Below, piece after piece: positions 36,596-45,488 of a stretch of DNA of 64,000 nt. The stretch covers positions 186,001-250,000 of the forward strand of contig NZ_JAUQOM010000003.1 in NCBI RefSeq assembly GCF_030580935.1, given 5' to 3'. The notes beneath the pieces were generated by a model. It worked only from the letters and a program-made list of their open reading frames with translations. It searched no databases and was not told where the DNA came from. Source of the stretch: Sphingobium cyanobacteriorum (GTDB lineage: Bacteria; Pseudomonadota; Alphaproteobacteria; Sphingomonadales; Sphingomonadaceae). The position numbers and the translations under genes were made by a program. Numbering within the stretch: the first letter of the stretch is position 1; each line of letters begins with the position of its first letter.

Positions 36596-38596
36596 ATGGC
36601 AATCACCAAGATCCTGATCGCGAACCGTGGCGAAATTGCGTGCCGTGTCATGCGCACGGCCAAGAAGATGGGCATCAAGACCGTCGCGGTCTATTCCGAT
36701 GCGGATGCGCGCGCGCCGCATGTGTTGATGGCGGACGAGGCGGTGCATATCGGCCCGTCGCCCGCCGCCCAATCCTATCTGATCGCCGACAAGATCATCG
36801 CGGCCTGCAAGCAGACCGGCGCGGACGCCGTGCATCCGGGCTATGGCTTCCTGTCGGAACGTGAAAGTTTCCGCAACGCGCTCGACGCGGAAGGCATCAT
36901 CTTCGTCGGACCCCCGGCCAACGCCATCGCGGCGATGGGCGACAAGATCGAATCCAAGAAGCTGGCGCTGGAGGCGGGCGTCAATGTCGTTCCCGGCTTC
37001 GTCGGCGTGATCGACGACACCGAACATGCCGTCCGCATCTCCAACGAGATCGGCTATCCGGTGATGATGAAGGCGTCGGCCGGCGGCGGCGGCAAGGGGA
37101 TGCGCCTCGCTTATTCCGAGCAGGATGTGCGCGAAGGGTTCGAGGCGACCAAGCGCGAAGGCCTCGCCAGCTTCGGCGATGATCGCGTGTTCATCGAAAA
37201 GTTCATCGAAAGCCCGCGCCATATCGAAATTCAGGTGCTGGGCGACCAGCATGGCAATATCGTTTACCTCAACGAACGCGAATGTTCGATCCAGCGCCGC
37301 CACCAGAAGGTGGTCGAGGAAGCGCCGTCGCCCTTCGTCAGCCCCGAAATGCGCCGCAAGATGGGTGAGCAGTGCGTCGCGCTCGCCCGCGCGGTCGGCT
37401 ATTTCAGCGCAGGCACGGTCGAACTGATCGTGTCGGGCGAGGACAAGACCGGCGACGGCTTCTACTTCCTCGAAATGAACACCCGGTTGCAGGTCGAGCA
37501 TCCCGTGACCGAGGAGATCACCGGCGTCGACCTGGTCGAGCAGATGATCCGCGTCGCCAATGGCGAGAAGCTCAGCTTCACGCAGGATGATGTGAAGATC
37601 AACGGCTGGGCGATCGAAAACCGCGTCTATGCCGAAGACCCCTATCGCGGCTTCCTGCCGTCGACCGGCCGGTTGATCCGCTACAATCCGCCCGAAACCG
37701 GGACGGACGACAATGGTGCGCTGATCCGGGTGGATGATGGCGTGGTCGAGGGCGGCGAAGTGTCGATTTTCTACGATCCGATGATCGCCAAGCTGATCAC
37801 CTGGGCGCCCACGCGGCTGGAGGCGATCGACAAGCAGATCGAGGCGCTCGACAAGTTCGAGATCGAGGGGCCGGGGCATAATATCGATTTCGTGTCCGCG
37901 CTGATGCAGCATGAACGGTTCCGGTCCGGCAATATCACCACCGGCTTCATCGCGGAGGAATATCCCGACGGGTTCCAGGGCGCACCCGCTTCGCCCGAAC
38001 TGCTGCGGCGGCTGTCGGCGATCGGCGCGTTCGCGGCGATGGCGCAGGCGGATCGGGCGCGGCGGATCGACGGGCAACTGGGCCGTCGCCTTAGCCCGCC
38101 GACCGGCTGGCAGGTCAAGATCGGGGACGCCATCCATGATGTAGAAATCGACGGCGACGATGTGACCGTGGATGGTCAGGCGATCGACATGGCGCTGGAA
38201 TATACGCCGGGCGACCGACTGATCGAGGCGGAGTTCGGCGACGAATTGCTGGCGGTGCGGATCGCGCCGGTGCGGTCGGGCTTTGTCCTGACGGCGCATG
38301 GGGCGAGCCATAAATTGCGTATCCTGCCCGCCCATGCGGCACCCTATGCGCGGCACATGATCGAGAAGATCCCGCCCGACCTGTCGCGCTTCCTGATCTG
38401 CCCGATGCCGGGCCTGCTGGTCGCGCTGAACGTCAAGGTCGGCGACAAGGTGGAGATCGGCCAGCCGCTCGCCGTGATCGAGGCGATGAAGATGGAAAAT
38501 ATCCTGCGCGCGGGCAAGGCCGGCACGGTCAAGAGCGTGTCGGCGGCACAGGGCGAGAGCCTGCCGGTGGATGCGGTGATATTGGAACTGGAATGA
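36596..38596 (+). CDS. pccA: Propionyl/acetyl-CoA carboxylase alpha subunit
   Basis: Biotin carboxylase and biotin carrier subunit, partner of PccB. It has 666 residues: biotin carboxylase N domain (KILIANRGEIACRVMRTAKK), ATP-grasp with KASAGGGGKGMR and HIEIQVLGD, biotin carboxylase C domain, a linker BT domain, and a C-terminal biotinyl domain with the modified lysine K632 in EAMKMEN. Last gene of the propionyl-CoA unit, after bioB. Confidence 0.95.
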   Translation: MAITKILIANRGEIACRVMRTAKKMGIKTVAVYSDADARAPHVLMADEAVHIGPSPAAQSYLIADKIIAACKQTGADAVHPGYGFLSERESFRNALDAEGIIFVGPPANAIAAMGDKIESKKLALEAGVNVVPGFVGVIDDTEHAVRISNEIGYPVMMKASAGGGGKGMRLAYSEQDVREGFEATKREGLASFGDDRVFIEKFIESPRHIEIQVLGDQHGNIVYLNERECSIQRRHQKVVEEAPSPFVSPEMRRKMGEQCVALARAVGYFSAGTVELIVSGEDKTGDGFYFLEMNTRLQVEHPVTEEITGVDLVEQMIRVANGEKLSFTQDDVKINGWAIENRVYAEDPYRGFLPSTGRLIRYNPPETGTDDNGALIRVDDGVVEGGEVSIFYDPMIAKLITWAPTRLEAIDKQIEALDKFEIEGPGHNIDFVSALMQHERFRSGNITTGFIAEEYPDGFQGAPASPELLRRLSAIGAFAAMAQADRARRIDGQLGRRLSPPTGWQVKIGDAIHDVEIDGDDVTVDGQAIDMALEYTPGDRLIEAEFGDELLAVRIAPVRSGFVLTAHGASHKLRILPAHAAPYARHMIEKIPPDLSRFLICPMPGLLVALNVKVGDKVEIGQPLAVIEAMKMENILRAGKAGTVKSVSAAQGESLPVDAVILELE

Positions 38597-38681
38597 AGCC
38601 CAGTTACTACACGATTTATATTCTTATCATGGATTAATGATCGATCGCAATTTTTTGATTCTGTCTTTCCGCCAAAATCGG

Positions 38682-38717
38682 AAACATGCGGCAAAAAAAT
38701 CTGCCGGCCGCATGTTT
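38682..38717. repeat. Perfect 10-bp inverted repeat after pccA
   Basis: AAACATGCGG (38682-38691) and CCGCATGTTT (38708-38717) with a 16-base spacer that is A-rich. It lies in an AT-rich gap of 195 bases. It could terminate the pccA transcript (no T-run follows) or act as an operator for the Hint-domain gene. Confidence 0.55.
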
Positions 38718-38756
38718 CGTATTATTATATGTTGATTTTATTACTTGGATCTGCAT

Positions 38757-38791
38757 GATCCCAGCTCCCCTGTCATCTTGGGAGCTGGATC
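38757..38791 (+). promoter_or_regulatory. Hairpin that covers the ribosome binding site of the Hint-domain gene
   Basis: GATCCCAGCTCCC (38757-38769) pairs with GGGAGCTGGATC (38780-38791) apart from one bulged C, with a 10-base loop. The right arm contains the GGGAG ribosome binding site and runs up to the ATG at 38792, so the folded form would block translation start. Confidence 0.6.
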
Positions 38792-41212
38792 ATGACAACC
38801 TATACTTATACGCCGCCATCGCCTGGCTACGGCAAGAGCTGGTTCGATCCATTGATCTGGTCCACCGGGACCGTACCGAATGCGTCGGATGCGGACGTGT
38901 TTATCAACACGATCACGAATATCGGCACAGGCGAGGTGCAGAATTCCGGGATAAATATCGCGGCGGGTTCGTCAGTTACCGTGAATTCGCTATTCGTTGA
39001 GAATAATGCGGTTTTTCTGCTGGGCAGCCTTACGGCCGGAGACCTGACTCTGGGTGGGGGTGGATCGATCTCGATGTCGGAAGGCGCCGCTCTGGCAGCG
39101 GGCGACATTACCGTCACGGGCGGCGCCATCATTGCAGCAGGCACATTGGGGGCGGACAATGTGGTTCTGGCGGACGGCGGTGCTATGACGGCGGGACAGG
39201 GAGGGGTAGTCGCTACCTTTGATACGCTCACTCTGAACGACGGCTCTCTGGGGGGAGGAGCCTATGGCAACCTCAGTCTGACAACTGATCCAGGTGCCTT
39301 TTCAAACTTGGTGAACGGCGTGCTGGATGGCGGCACCTATAACGCTACAGACTTCGGGCTTTCGTCCGATACCACCGGCGTCCAACCGGGCGACCCACAG
39401 GGAATTTTGCTGAATGTGGGCGGAGGGAATATCACCTCCCTTTTGGCCGACGTCAGCCTGCAAGGCAATGCATCCATCTATAGCTTTGATACGACGTCAA
39501 ACAGCTATGTCGATATGACAACCACTTTGCAGGAAATCCAGCAAGAGGGCAGTCTGACGCTGAGTAACGGAAGCTTTGAATTCGGTGCGCTTGATATCGA
39601 CGGCGCGCTCAATCTCACTGGTTCCGTCCTTGTCTCCTCCTCAAGTATTCACATCAGTGACACCGGCGTCGTAGGTGGACTTGGCGTCATTAACGGGCCA
39701 GTCGATAATGACGGCGTCATCAATGTCGGTATGCCAGGTGGCTTCTCACCTTCATCCCTGTCGATACAAGGTCCGCTGACCGGCGATGGCGTGATCCATA
39801 TTTTCGGTCGCGATCATTTTACCTACGGTTCGGGCTACACGCTCAATATTGCCGGCGCGTCCAGCAATGATGTGATATTTGACGACAGCCGCGCCACCCT
39901 CATCATCGGTGATCCTGACAGTTTTACCGGCACGCTCACGCCCTATGCAGGGACGGCCGACGGCACGCTGGCAGGGAATGTCGTCCTGAAGGATGTGAAT
40001 TTCTCCAGCGCCACTGCAAGCTATCTGGGCAGCGCCACGGGCGGCACGCTCACCGTCAATGACGGCACGAGCGTCGTGACGCTCCAATTGAGCGGCAATT
40101 TTAACAATAGCAGCTTTGCGCTGAGCGAAGGCCGCACCTTCTCGTCGGATCCACCGACGACCAAGATCGTCATCAACTATGTCTGCTTCGTCACGGGTAC
40201 GCTGATCCGCACCGATCGCGGTGACGTGGCGGTGGAGGAACTGGCGGTCGGGGATCGGGTGATGACGGCCTCCGGCGCGTTGCAGCCCGTCACCTGGATC
40301 GGGCAGCGGACATTGACGGGCATTGCGGACGCGGCGCAGGCGGCGGCGTGGCCCGTGCGGGTCAAGGCAGGCGCGTTCGGGACGAACCGGCCGGATCGCG
40401 ACCTGCTGCTGTCGGCTGGCCACGCCGTCTGCGTGGATGTCATGGGCGAGATGTTCGTGCCGGTCGGGCGGCTGGTCAACGGCGGCACGATTGCACGCGT
40501 GCCAATGGACACGGTTACATACTGGCACGTCGAACTGGACCAGCACGACGTGTTGCTGTCCAACAACCTGCCCAGTGAAAGCTATCTCGACGTCGGCAAC
40601 CGCGCCTGGTTCTCAGGACTTGGCACGGATCTGCCCGATGCCGCGGCACAGGATTCCGGTCGATATGCCCGCCCGTTTGTCGATAATGGTCCGATCGTCG
40701 AGGCGATACGGCTGCGGCTGGCGGAGCAGGCGCGGCGGATCGGCTGGGCCGACACCAGCGACATGGATGTGCATCTGGTGGTCGATGGCGTGCGGGTTGA
40801 TGGTGATATGGACGGCGACCTTGCGCGCTTCATCTTCCCCGCCACGGCGCGCGAAGTCGTGCTGCGGTCGCACTGTTTCGTGCCGGCGCATGCGGATATT
40901 GAGGGCGACCAGCGGGCGTTGGGCATCTGCCTGACCGGCCTCACCCTTTCGGACGGATTGCGTGCCGAACGGACGGTGACGATCGACCATGCAATGTTCG
41001 ACAGCCAGCACGCGCTGGAACAAGGGGGCGGGCGCCAATGGCGCTGGACCAAAGGCGCCATGCGCCTGGACCCGGCGCTATGGGATGGCCTGCGGTCGCA
41101 TGTCATTCTGCGGCTGGACATGCTTGCGTCCAGCGGCCGTCGCTGGGTGGCTCCAGTGCAGCAAGAGGATATGTCCATGCCCGCGAGCAATGTGGTCGCT
41201 CTGCGCGCCTGA
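38792..41212 (+). CDS. Beta-helix-like protein with C-terminal Hint domain
   Basis: 806 residues. Residues 1-460 are Gly/Ser/Thr/Val/Asn-rich with repeated short strands, like passenger regions of autotransporters and adhesins, opening with WSTGTVPNASDADVFI. From C465 a Hint (Hedgehog/intein) domain of the Hint_2 type begins: CFVTGTLIRTDRGDVAVEEL, then GDRVMTASG, PVTWIGQR, LLLSAGHAVCVD and HVELDQHDVLLSNNLPSESY with the conserved TxxH-type region. A C-terminal domain of about 190 residues follows. Hint domains can cleave at their N-terminal cysteine, so release or crosslinking of the N-terminal part is possible. No signal peptide is seen. The N-terminal half is less GC-rich than the neighbours, which suggests transfer. 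Confidence 0.82.
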   Translation: MTTYTYTPPSPGYGKSWFDPLIWSTGTVPNASDADVFINTITNIGTGEVQNSGINIAAGSSVTVNSLFVENNAVFLLGSLTAGDLTLGGGGSISMSEGAALAAGDITVTGGAIIAAGTLGADNVVLADGGAMTAGQGGVVATFDTLTLNDGSLGGGAYGNLSLTTDPGAFSNLVNGVLDGGTYNATDFGLSSDTTGVQPGDPQGILLNVGGGNITSLLADVSLQGNASIYSFDTTSNSYVDMTTTLQEIQQEGSLTLSNGSFEFGALDIDGALNLTGSVLVSSSSIHISDTGVVGGLGVINGPVDNDGVINVGMPGGFSPSSLSIQGPLTGDGVIHIFGRDHFTYGSGYTLNIAGASSNDVIFDDSRATLIIGDPDSFTGTLTPYAGTADGTLAGNVVLKDVNFSSATASYLGSATGGTLTVNDGTSVVTLQLSGNFNNSSFALSEGRTFSSDPPTTKIVINYVCFVTGTLIRTDRGDVAVEELAVGDRVMTASGALQPVTWIGQRTLTGIADAAQAAAWPVRVKAGAFGTNRPDRDLLLSAGHAVCVDVMGEMFVPVGRLVNGGTIARVPMDTVTYWHVELDQHDVLLSNNLPSESYLDVGNRAWFSGLGTDLPDAAAQDSGRYARPFVDNGPIVEAIRLRLAEQARRIGWADTSDMDVHLVVDGVRVDGDMDGDLARFIFPATAREVVLRSHCFVPAHADIEGDQRALGICLTGLTLSDGLRAERTVTIDHAMFDSQHALEQGGGRQWRWTKGAMRLDPALWDGLRSHVILRLDMLASSGRRWVAPVQQEDMSMPASNVVALRA

Positions 41213-41343
41213 TATATTTGCGCCGCAAAGAGCATGGGACAAGCGGAAGCCGCCTGAACCGACGCCGCGATATTATTGCTGGCCGCGCTGACGCATTTCG
41301 CTAAATTCCGCGATGATCGGAATGGGGCGAGGGATGCAGAGCA

Positions 41344-42936
41344 ATGGCCGTGGGAATGGTGCGCAGCGATTATGTGATGGATGCAAGGCGCGACCGGCTG
41401 GTCATCACCGCGTCGGCGCTGGGCACCGTGTTCGAATGGTATGATTTTTACATCTATGGCGTTCTGGCGCCGATCATCGGGCGGACCTTCTTCCCGACCG
41501 ACAATCCGACCGTCGAGCTGCTCTACACGCTCGCCGGTTTCGCCATCGGCTTCGCCTTCCGGCCGATCGGGGCGATGCTGTTCGGCTATCTGGGCGACCG
41601 GCTGGGGCGCAAATATACGTTTCTGGCGACCATCGTGCTGATGGGGGTGGCGACGGCGGGCGTGGGATTGACGCCATCCGCCGCCAGCATCGGGATCGCC
41701 GCGCCGATCATCCTGATCGGCCTGCGGATCGCGCAGGGGCTGGCGCTGGGCGGGGAATATGGCGGGGCGGCGATCTATGTCGCCGAACATGCGCCGCCGG
41801 GGAAGCGGGGCTTTTATACCAGCTTCATCCAGGCGGGGGTGATCGGCGGATTCGTGCTGTCGCTGATCGTCGTGGTCGGCACGCAGGCGATCGTGGGGCC
41901 GGCGGTGTGGGCGGCATGGGGATGGCGCATCCCGTTCATCCTGTCGCTGGCGTTGCTGGGCATATCGCTGTGGATGCGGCTGATGCTGCGCGAAAGCCCG
42001 GTCTTTACCGCGATGAAGGCGGCGGGCGCGCAGGCGAAGAACCCGCTCAAGGAAGCCTTCACCGCGCCGGGCAACAGGCGACGGATGCTGGTGGCGATGA
42101 TCGGCATCGCGGCGGGCTTTACCGTCATCGCCTATACGGTGATGTTCCAGGCGCTCTATTTCCTGCAAAACGGGCTGCATGTGTCGCCGGGCATGGCGCA
42201 GTTGCTGGTGGGCGGCAGCGCCTTTTTCGGGGTGGGCAGCTTCATCTTCTTCGGCTGGCTGTCCGACCGGGTGGGGCGCCGGAAGCCGATCCTGATCGGT
42301 TATGCCCTGGTGCTGGTGCTGGCATTGCCGCTCTATCAATTCATGGGGCATGTCGCGAACCCGGCGCTGGAGGCGGCGGCCGTCCGCGCGCCGGTGGTGG
42401 TGAGCGGGTCGGATTGCCGTTTCGATCCGTTCGCCAAAGTGCAGCCGACCGCTTGCGGCAAGCTGCTTGACCATTTTTCCAAGCGCGGCATCCCCTATGA
42501 CAAGCAGGAAGCGGCCGTGCCGGGCGTCGCGATCGGCGGCAAGGCGGTGGCCGATCTGGACCCCGCCGGTCTTGATAGGGCGCTGGCGGCGGCGGGATAT
42601 CCGGGCGGCGCGGTGACGCCCGACTGGCCGGCGGCCGCGCTGGTTTTTGGTGCGCTGCTGATCCTGTGGATTTTATCGGGGGCGACCTATGGGCCGGTGG
42701 CGGCGCTATTGTCCGAATATTTCCCGGCGCGCATCCGCTATTCGTCGCTGTCCATCCCCTATCATATCGGCACCGGCTATTTCGGCGGGTTCCTGCCGCT
42801 GGTCAGCCAATATATCGTGGCGCGCACGGGCGATCCCTATGCGGGATTGTGGTACACGCTGGCGGTGGTGGCGCTGGCGTTGGTCACATGCCTGATCGGA
42901 TTACCCGAAACGAAGGATCGCCCCCTCGACGCCTGA
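41344..42936 (+). CDS. MFS transporter of the metabolite:H+ symporter type
   Basis: 530 residues, 12 predicted helices. The start of helix 1 (TVFEWYDFYIYG) and the GYLGDRLGRKYTF loop are typical of the MHS group (ShiA, ProP, KgtP relatives). Between the eighth and ninth helices there is an extra hydrophilic stretch of about 75 residues with two cysteines (GSDCRFDPFAKVQPTACGKL). The substrate is probably an organic acid or zwitterion but cannot be named. It is followed by alr after a short gap. Confidence 0.88.
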   Translation: MAVGMVRSDYVMDARRDRLVITASALGTVFEWYDFYIYGVLAPIIGRTFFPTDNPTVELLYTLAGFAIGFAFRPIGAMLFGYLGDRLGRKYTFLATIVLMGVATAGVGLTPSAASIGIAAPIILIGLRIAQGLALGGEYGGAAIYVAEHAPPGKRGFYTSFIQAGVIGGFVLSLIVVVGTQAIVGPAVWAAWGWRIPFILSLALLGISLWMRLMLRESPVFTAMKAAGAQAKNPLKEAFTAPGNRRRMLVAMIGIAAGFTVIAYTVMFQALYFLQNGLHVSPGMAQLLVGGSAFFGVGSFIFFGWLSDRVGRRKPILIGYALVLVLALPLYQFMGHVANPALEAAAVRAPVVVSGSDCRFDPFAKVQPTACGKLLDHFSKRGIPYDKQEAAVPGVAIGGKAVADLDPAGLDRALAAAGYPGGAVTPDWPAAALVFGALLILWILSGATYGPVAALLSEYFPARIRYSSLSIPYHIGTGYFGGFLPLVSQYIVARTGDPYAGLWYTLAVVALALVTCLIGLPETKDRPLDA

Positions 42937-42961
42937 TGCCGGGGGCGCTATCGGCAGCGTG

Positions 42962-44008
42962 ATGCATGCCTATATCGCTCCGCTGCGCCTGCGCCTGGAT
43001 GGCGACGCGCTCGTGTCCAACTGGCGCTGGCTGGCGGCGAAGGGCGGCGGCGCGGCGTGCGGCGCGGCGATCAAGGCGGACGGCTATGGGCTGGGCGCGG
43101 TCGAGGCGATGCGTCGGCTGCTGCGCGCGGGGTGCCGCGACTTCTTCGTATCCAACTGGGGCGAGGCGGCTCTGGTCGAGCCGCTGCTGGAAACCGGCGT
43201 CAATCTTTCCATCCTGCATGGCGTGCGCGTCGAGGACATGCCCCAGGCGCTGGCGTCACGGGCGCGGCCGGTCCTGTGCACGCCGGCGCAGGTAGCGCGC
43301 TGGCGCGATGCGGGTGGCGGGGCGTGCGATGTCATGGTCGATACCGGCATGAACCGGCTGGGGCTGGACTGGCGCGGCGAGATTGCGGCGCTGGTCGAGG
43401 GGCTGGAGATCGCGACGCTGATGAGCCATCTGGCGTCGGCGGATGAGGATGTCGCGTTCAATGCGGCGCAACAGGCGCGGTTCGTCGGGATCAGGCGGGC
43501 GGTTGCGGCGGCGCGCTACAGCCTGGCCAACAGTGCCGGCATATGCCTGGGCCGCGACTATCATTTCGATCTGACCCGACCGGGGCTGGCGCTGTATGGC
43601 GGCATCCCGCGCGATCAGGCGGCCGGGCATGTGCGCGCGGTGGTGCAGCCGCAGGCGCAGGTGCTGCAACGGCGGCGGCTGATCGCGGGGGACAGCATCG
43701 GCTATAACGCGACCTTCACGGCGACGCGCGACCATGAGGTGGCGATCCTGAACCTGGGCTATGCCGATGGCTATCTGCGCGGCTTTTCCGGCAAAGGCGC
43801 GGTGATCATCGATGGCGCGCGACTGCCGGTGCTGGGCCGGGTGTCGATGGACCTGATCGCGGTCGATGTCAGTGCGCGGGCGGAGGTGGGCGAAGGCGAC
43901 TGGCTGACGATCGACTATGCTTTGCCCGACGCGGCTGCGCTGTCGGGCCTGTCGCAATATGAATTGCTGACCGGGCTGGGCGCGCGGTTCGACCGGCTGT
44001 GGGACTGA
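42962..44008 (+). CDS. alr: Alanine racemase
   Basis: PLP enzyme that makes D-alanine for peptidoglycan. About 348 residues. The PLP lysine is in AAIKADGYGLG, and the second catalytic tyrosine in SIGYNATFTA. DTGMNRLGL and GRVSMDLIAVDV also fit. An in-frame GTG three bases upstream is an alternative start. It lies in the same direction after the MFS gene. Confidence 0.93.
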   Translation: MHAYIAPLRLRLDGDALVSNWRWLAAKGGGAACGAAIKADGYGLGAVEAMRRLLRAGCRDFFVSNWGEAALVEPLLETGVNLSILHGVRVEDMPQALASRARPVLCTPAQVARWRDAGGGACDVMVDTGMNRLGLDWRGEIAALVEGLEIATLMSHLASADEDVAFNAAQQARFVGIRRAVAAARYSLANSAGICLGRDYHFDLTRPGLALYGGIPRDQAAGHVRAVVQPQAQVLQRRRLIAGDSIGYNATFTATRDHEVAILNLGYADGYLRGFSGKGAVIIDGARLPVLGRVSMDLIAVDVSARAEVGEGDWLTIDYALPDAAALSGLSQYELLTGLGARFDRLWD

Positions 44009-44014
44009 AAAAAA

Positions 44015-44164
44015 ATGCCACGCGGCGTTGCCAAGCGGGATTTGCCGACGAAAATCTGCCCGGTCTGCCAGCGTCCCTTTGCCTGGCGCAAGAAGTGGGA
44101 ACGCGACTGGGAGGCTGTCATTTATTGTTCCGACCGATGCCGCCGCGCGCCGCGCGATAGCTGA
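44015..44164 (+). CDS. Small zinc-ribbon-like protein, DUF2256 family
   Basis: 49 residues read from the sequence: [10 protein letters not shown]..., with CPVC near residue 15 and YCSDRC near residue 38, and a [10 protein letters not shown] basic/aromatic stretch. The four cysteines (CxxC and CxxxC) suggest a bound zinc. This matches the DUF2256 family, whose members are short and often tandem with other genes. It starts 6 bases after the alr stop, so it is probably co-transcribed, and a terminator follows at once. Confidence 0.8.
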   Translation: MPRGVAKRDLPTKICPVCQRPFAWRKKWERDWEAVIYCSDRCRRAPRDS

Positions 44165-44172
44165 GACGGGAA

Positions 44173-44207
44173 AGGCCGCCGATCTTTCGACCGGCGGCCT
44201 GTTTTTT
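44173..44207 (+). terminator. Rho-independent terminator after the DUF2256 gene
   Basis: AGGCCGCCG (44173-44181) pairs with CGGCGGCCT (44192-44200), a 9-bp GC-rich stem with a 10-base loop, followed by GTTTTTT (44201-44207). Confidence 0.85.
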
Positions 44208-44267
44208 GTATTTATTGCACGTCTTGGAGCGGGATCATGCCAGATTGACCCGCGCCATCATCGTGCT

Positions 44268-45440
44268 CTAGCGTTCGATGCACATGGCGACGCCCATGCC
44301 GCCGCCGATGCACAGGGTGGCCAGGCCCTTTTTCGCGTCGCGCTTGGCCATTTCATAGAGCAGGGTGGTCAGCACGCGCGCGCCCGAAGCGCCGATCGGA
44401 TGACCGATGGCGATCGCGCCGCCATTGACGTTGAGCTTTTCCGGGTCGAAGCCCAGTTCCTGGCCGACCGACAGGGCCTGCGCGGCGAAGGCTTCGTTCG
44501 CCTCGATAAGGTCGAGGTCGGCGATCGACCAGCCCGCCTTGGCCAGGGCCTTGCGGCTGGCCGGGGCCGGGCCGATGCCCATGATCGAAGGATCGACGCC
44601 GCAGGTGGCGAAGCCGGCGATGCGGCCCAGCACGGTCGCGCCGCGCCTGGCGGCGGCATCGGCGGTCATCAGCACCAGCGCGGCGGCGCCGTCATTGAGG
44701 CCGCTGGCGTTGCCGGCAGTGACGGTGCCGTCCTTCTTGAACGCGGGCTTGAGGCTCTGCATCGCTTCGATCGTGGCGCCGGCACGGATATATTCGTCAT
44801 GCTCGACAATGGTGTCGCCCTTGCGGCCCTTGACCGTGACGGGCACGATTTCATCGACGAACCGGCCGGCGGCGCGCGCGGCTTCCGCCTTGTTCTGGCT
44901 GGCGACGGCGAACGCATCCTGCGCTTCGCGGCTGATCTGATATTTTTCCGCCAGATTTTCCGCCGTCACGCCCATATGATAATTGTTGAAGGCGTCGGTC
45001 AGGCCATCGTGGATCATGGTATCGAACAGCGTGACGGACCCCATCTTGCTGCCGGCGCGCAGATATTGGGCGTGGGGCGCAAGCGACATGTTTTCCTGGC
45101 CGCCCGCGACCATGATGTCGGCGTCGCCCGAACGGATCGCCTGGGCGGCGAGGGCAACGGCGCGCAGGCCCGAACCGCACAGTTGATTGATGCCCATCGC
45201 CGTGCGTTCAACCGGGATGCCGGCATTGACGGCGGCCTGACGCGCGGGGTTTTGGCCCTGGCCAGCCGCCAGCACCTGACCCAGAATCACCTCGTCCACT
45301 TCCTCCGGCGCGACGGCCGCCTGGGCAAGGGCCGCCAGGATCGCCTGACGACCCAGTTCATGCGCAGGAACCGAGCCGAAGGCGCCCATGAAACTGCCGA
45401 CAGGGGTGCGCTTGGCGGCGGTGATGACGATGTCTGACAA
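44268..45440 (-). CDS. Acetyl-CoA acetyltransferase (thiolase)
   Basis: 390 residues of the type II thiolase family (PhaA/AtoB-like), condensing two acetyl-CoA or cleaving acetoacetyl-CoA. The catalytic Cys is in [11 protein letters not shown], and the His and second Cys are in [12 protein letters not shown] and [10 protein letters not shown]. The frame [15 protein letters not shown] would start at a TTG at 45440 with AAGG upstream; no ATG fits better. It neighbours PhaC-like and PhaR genes, so a PHA role (phaA) is plausible, but acetyl-CoA thiolases also serve fatty-acid and leucine catabolism. Confidence 0.9.
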   Translation of the reverse strand: MSDIVITAAKRTPVGSFMGAFGSVPAHELGRQAILAALAQAAVAPEEVDEVILGQVLAAGQGQNPARQAAVNAGIPVERTAMGINQLCGSGLRAVALAAQAIRSGDADIMVAGGQENMSLAPHAQYLRAGSKMGSVTLFDTMIHDGLTDAFNNYHMGVTAENLAEKYQISREAQDAFAVASQNKAEAARAAGRFVDEIVPVTVKGRKGDTIVEHDEYIRAGATIEAMQSLKPAFKKDGTVTAGNASGLNDGAAALVLMTADAAARRGATVLGRIAGFATCGVDPSIMGIGPAPASRKALAKAGWSIADLDLIEANEAFAAQALSVGQELGFDPEKLNVNGGAIAIGHPIGASGARVLTTLLYEMAKRDAKKGLATLCIGGGMGVAMCIER

Positions 45441-45488
45441 AGCCTTGATCCTCAAATGCGGTGGTTGTTTTCGCACGCGCACATAGCA

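Noticed and set aside
36290..38356. 688-codon open frame on the reverse strand
   Set aside because: Antisense to pccA, which has complete functional motifs.
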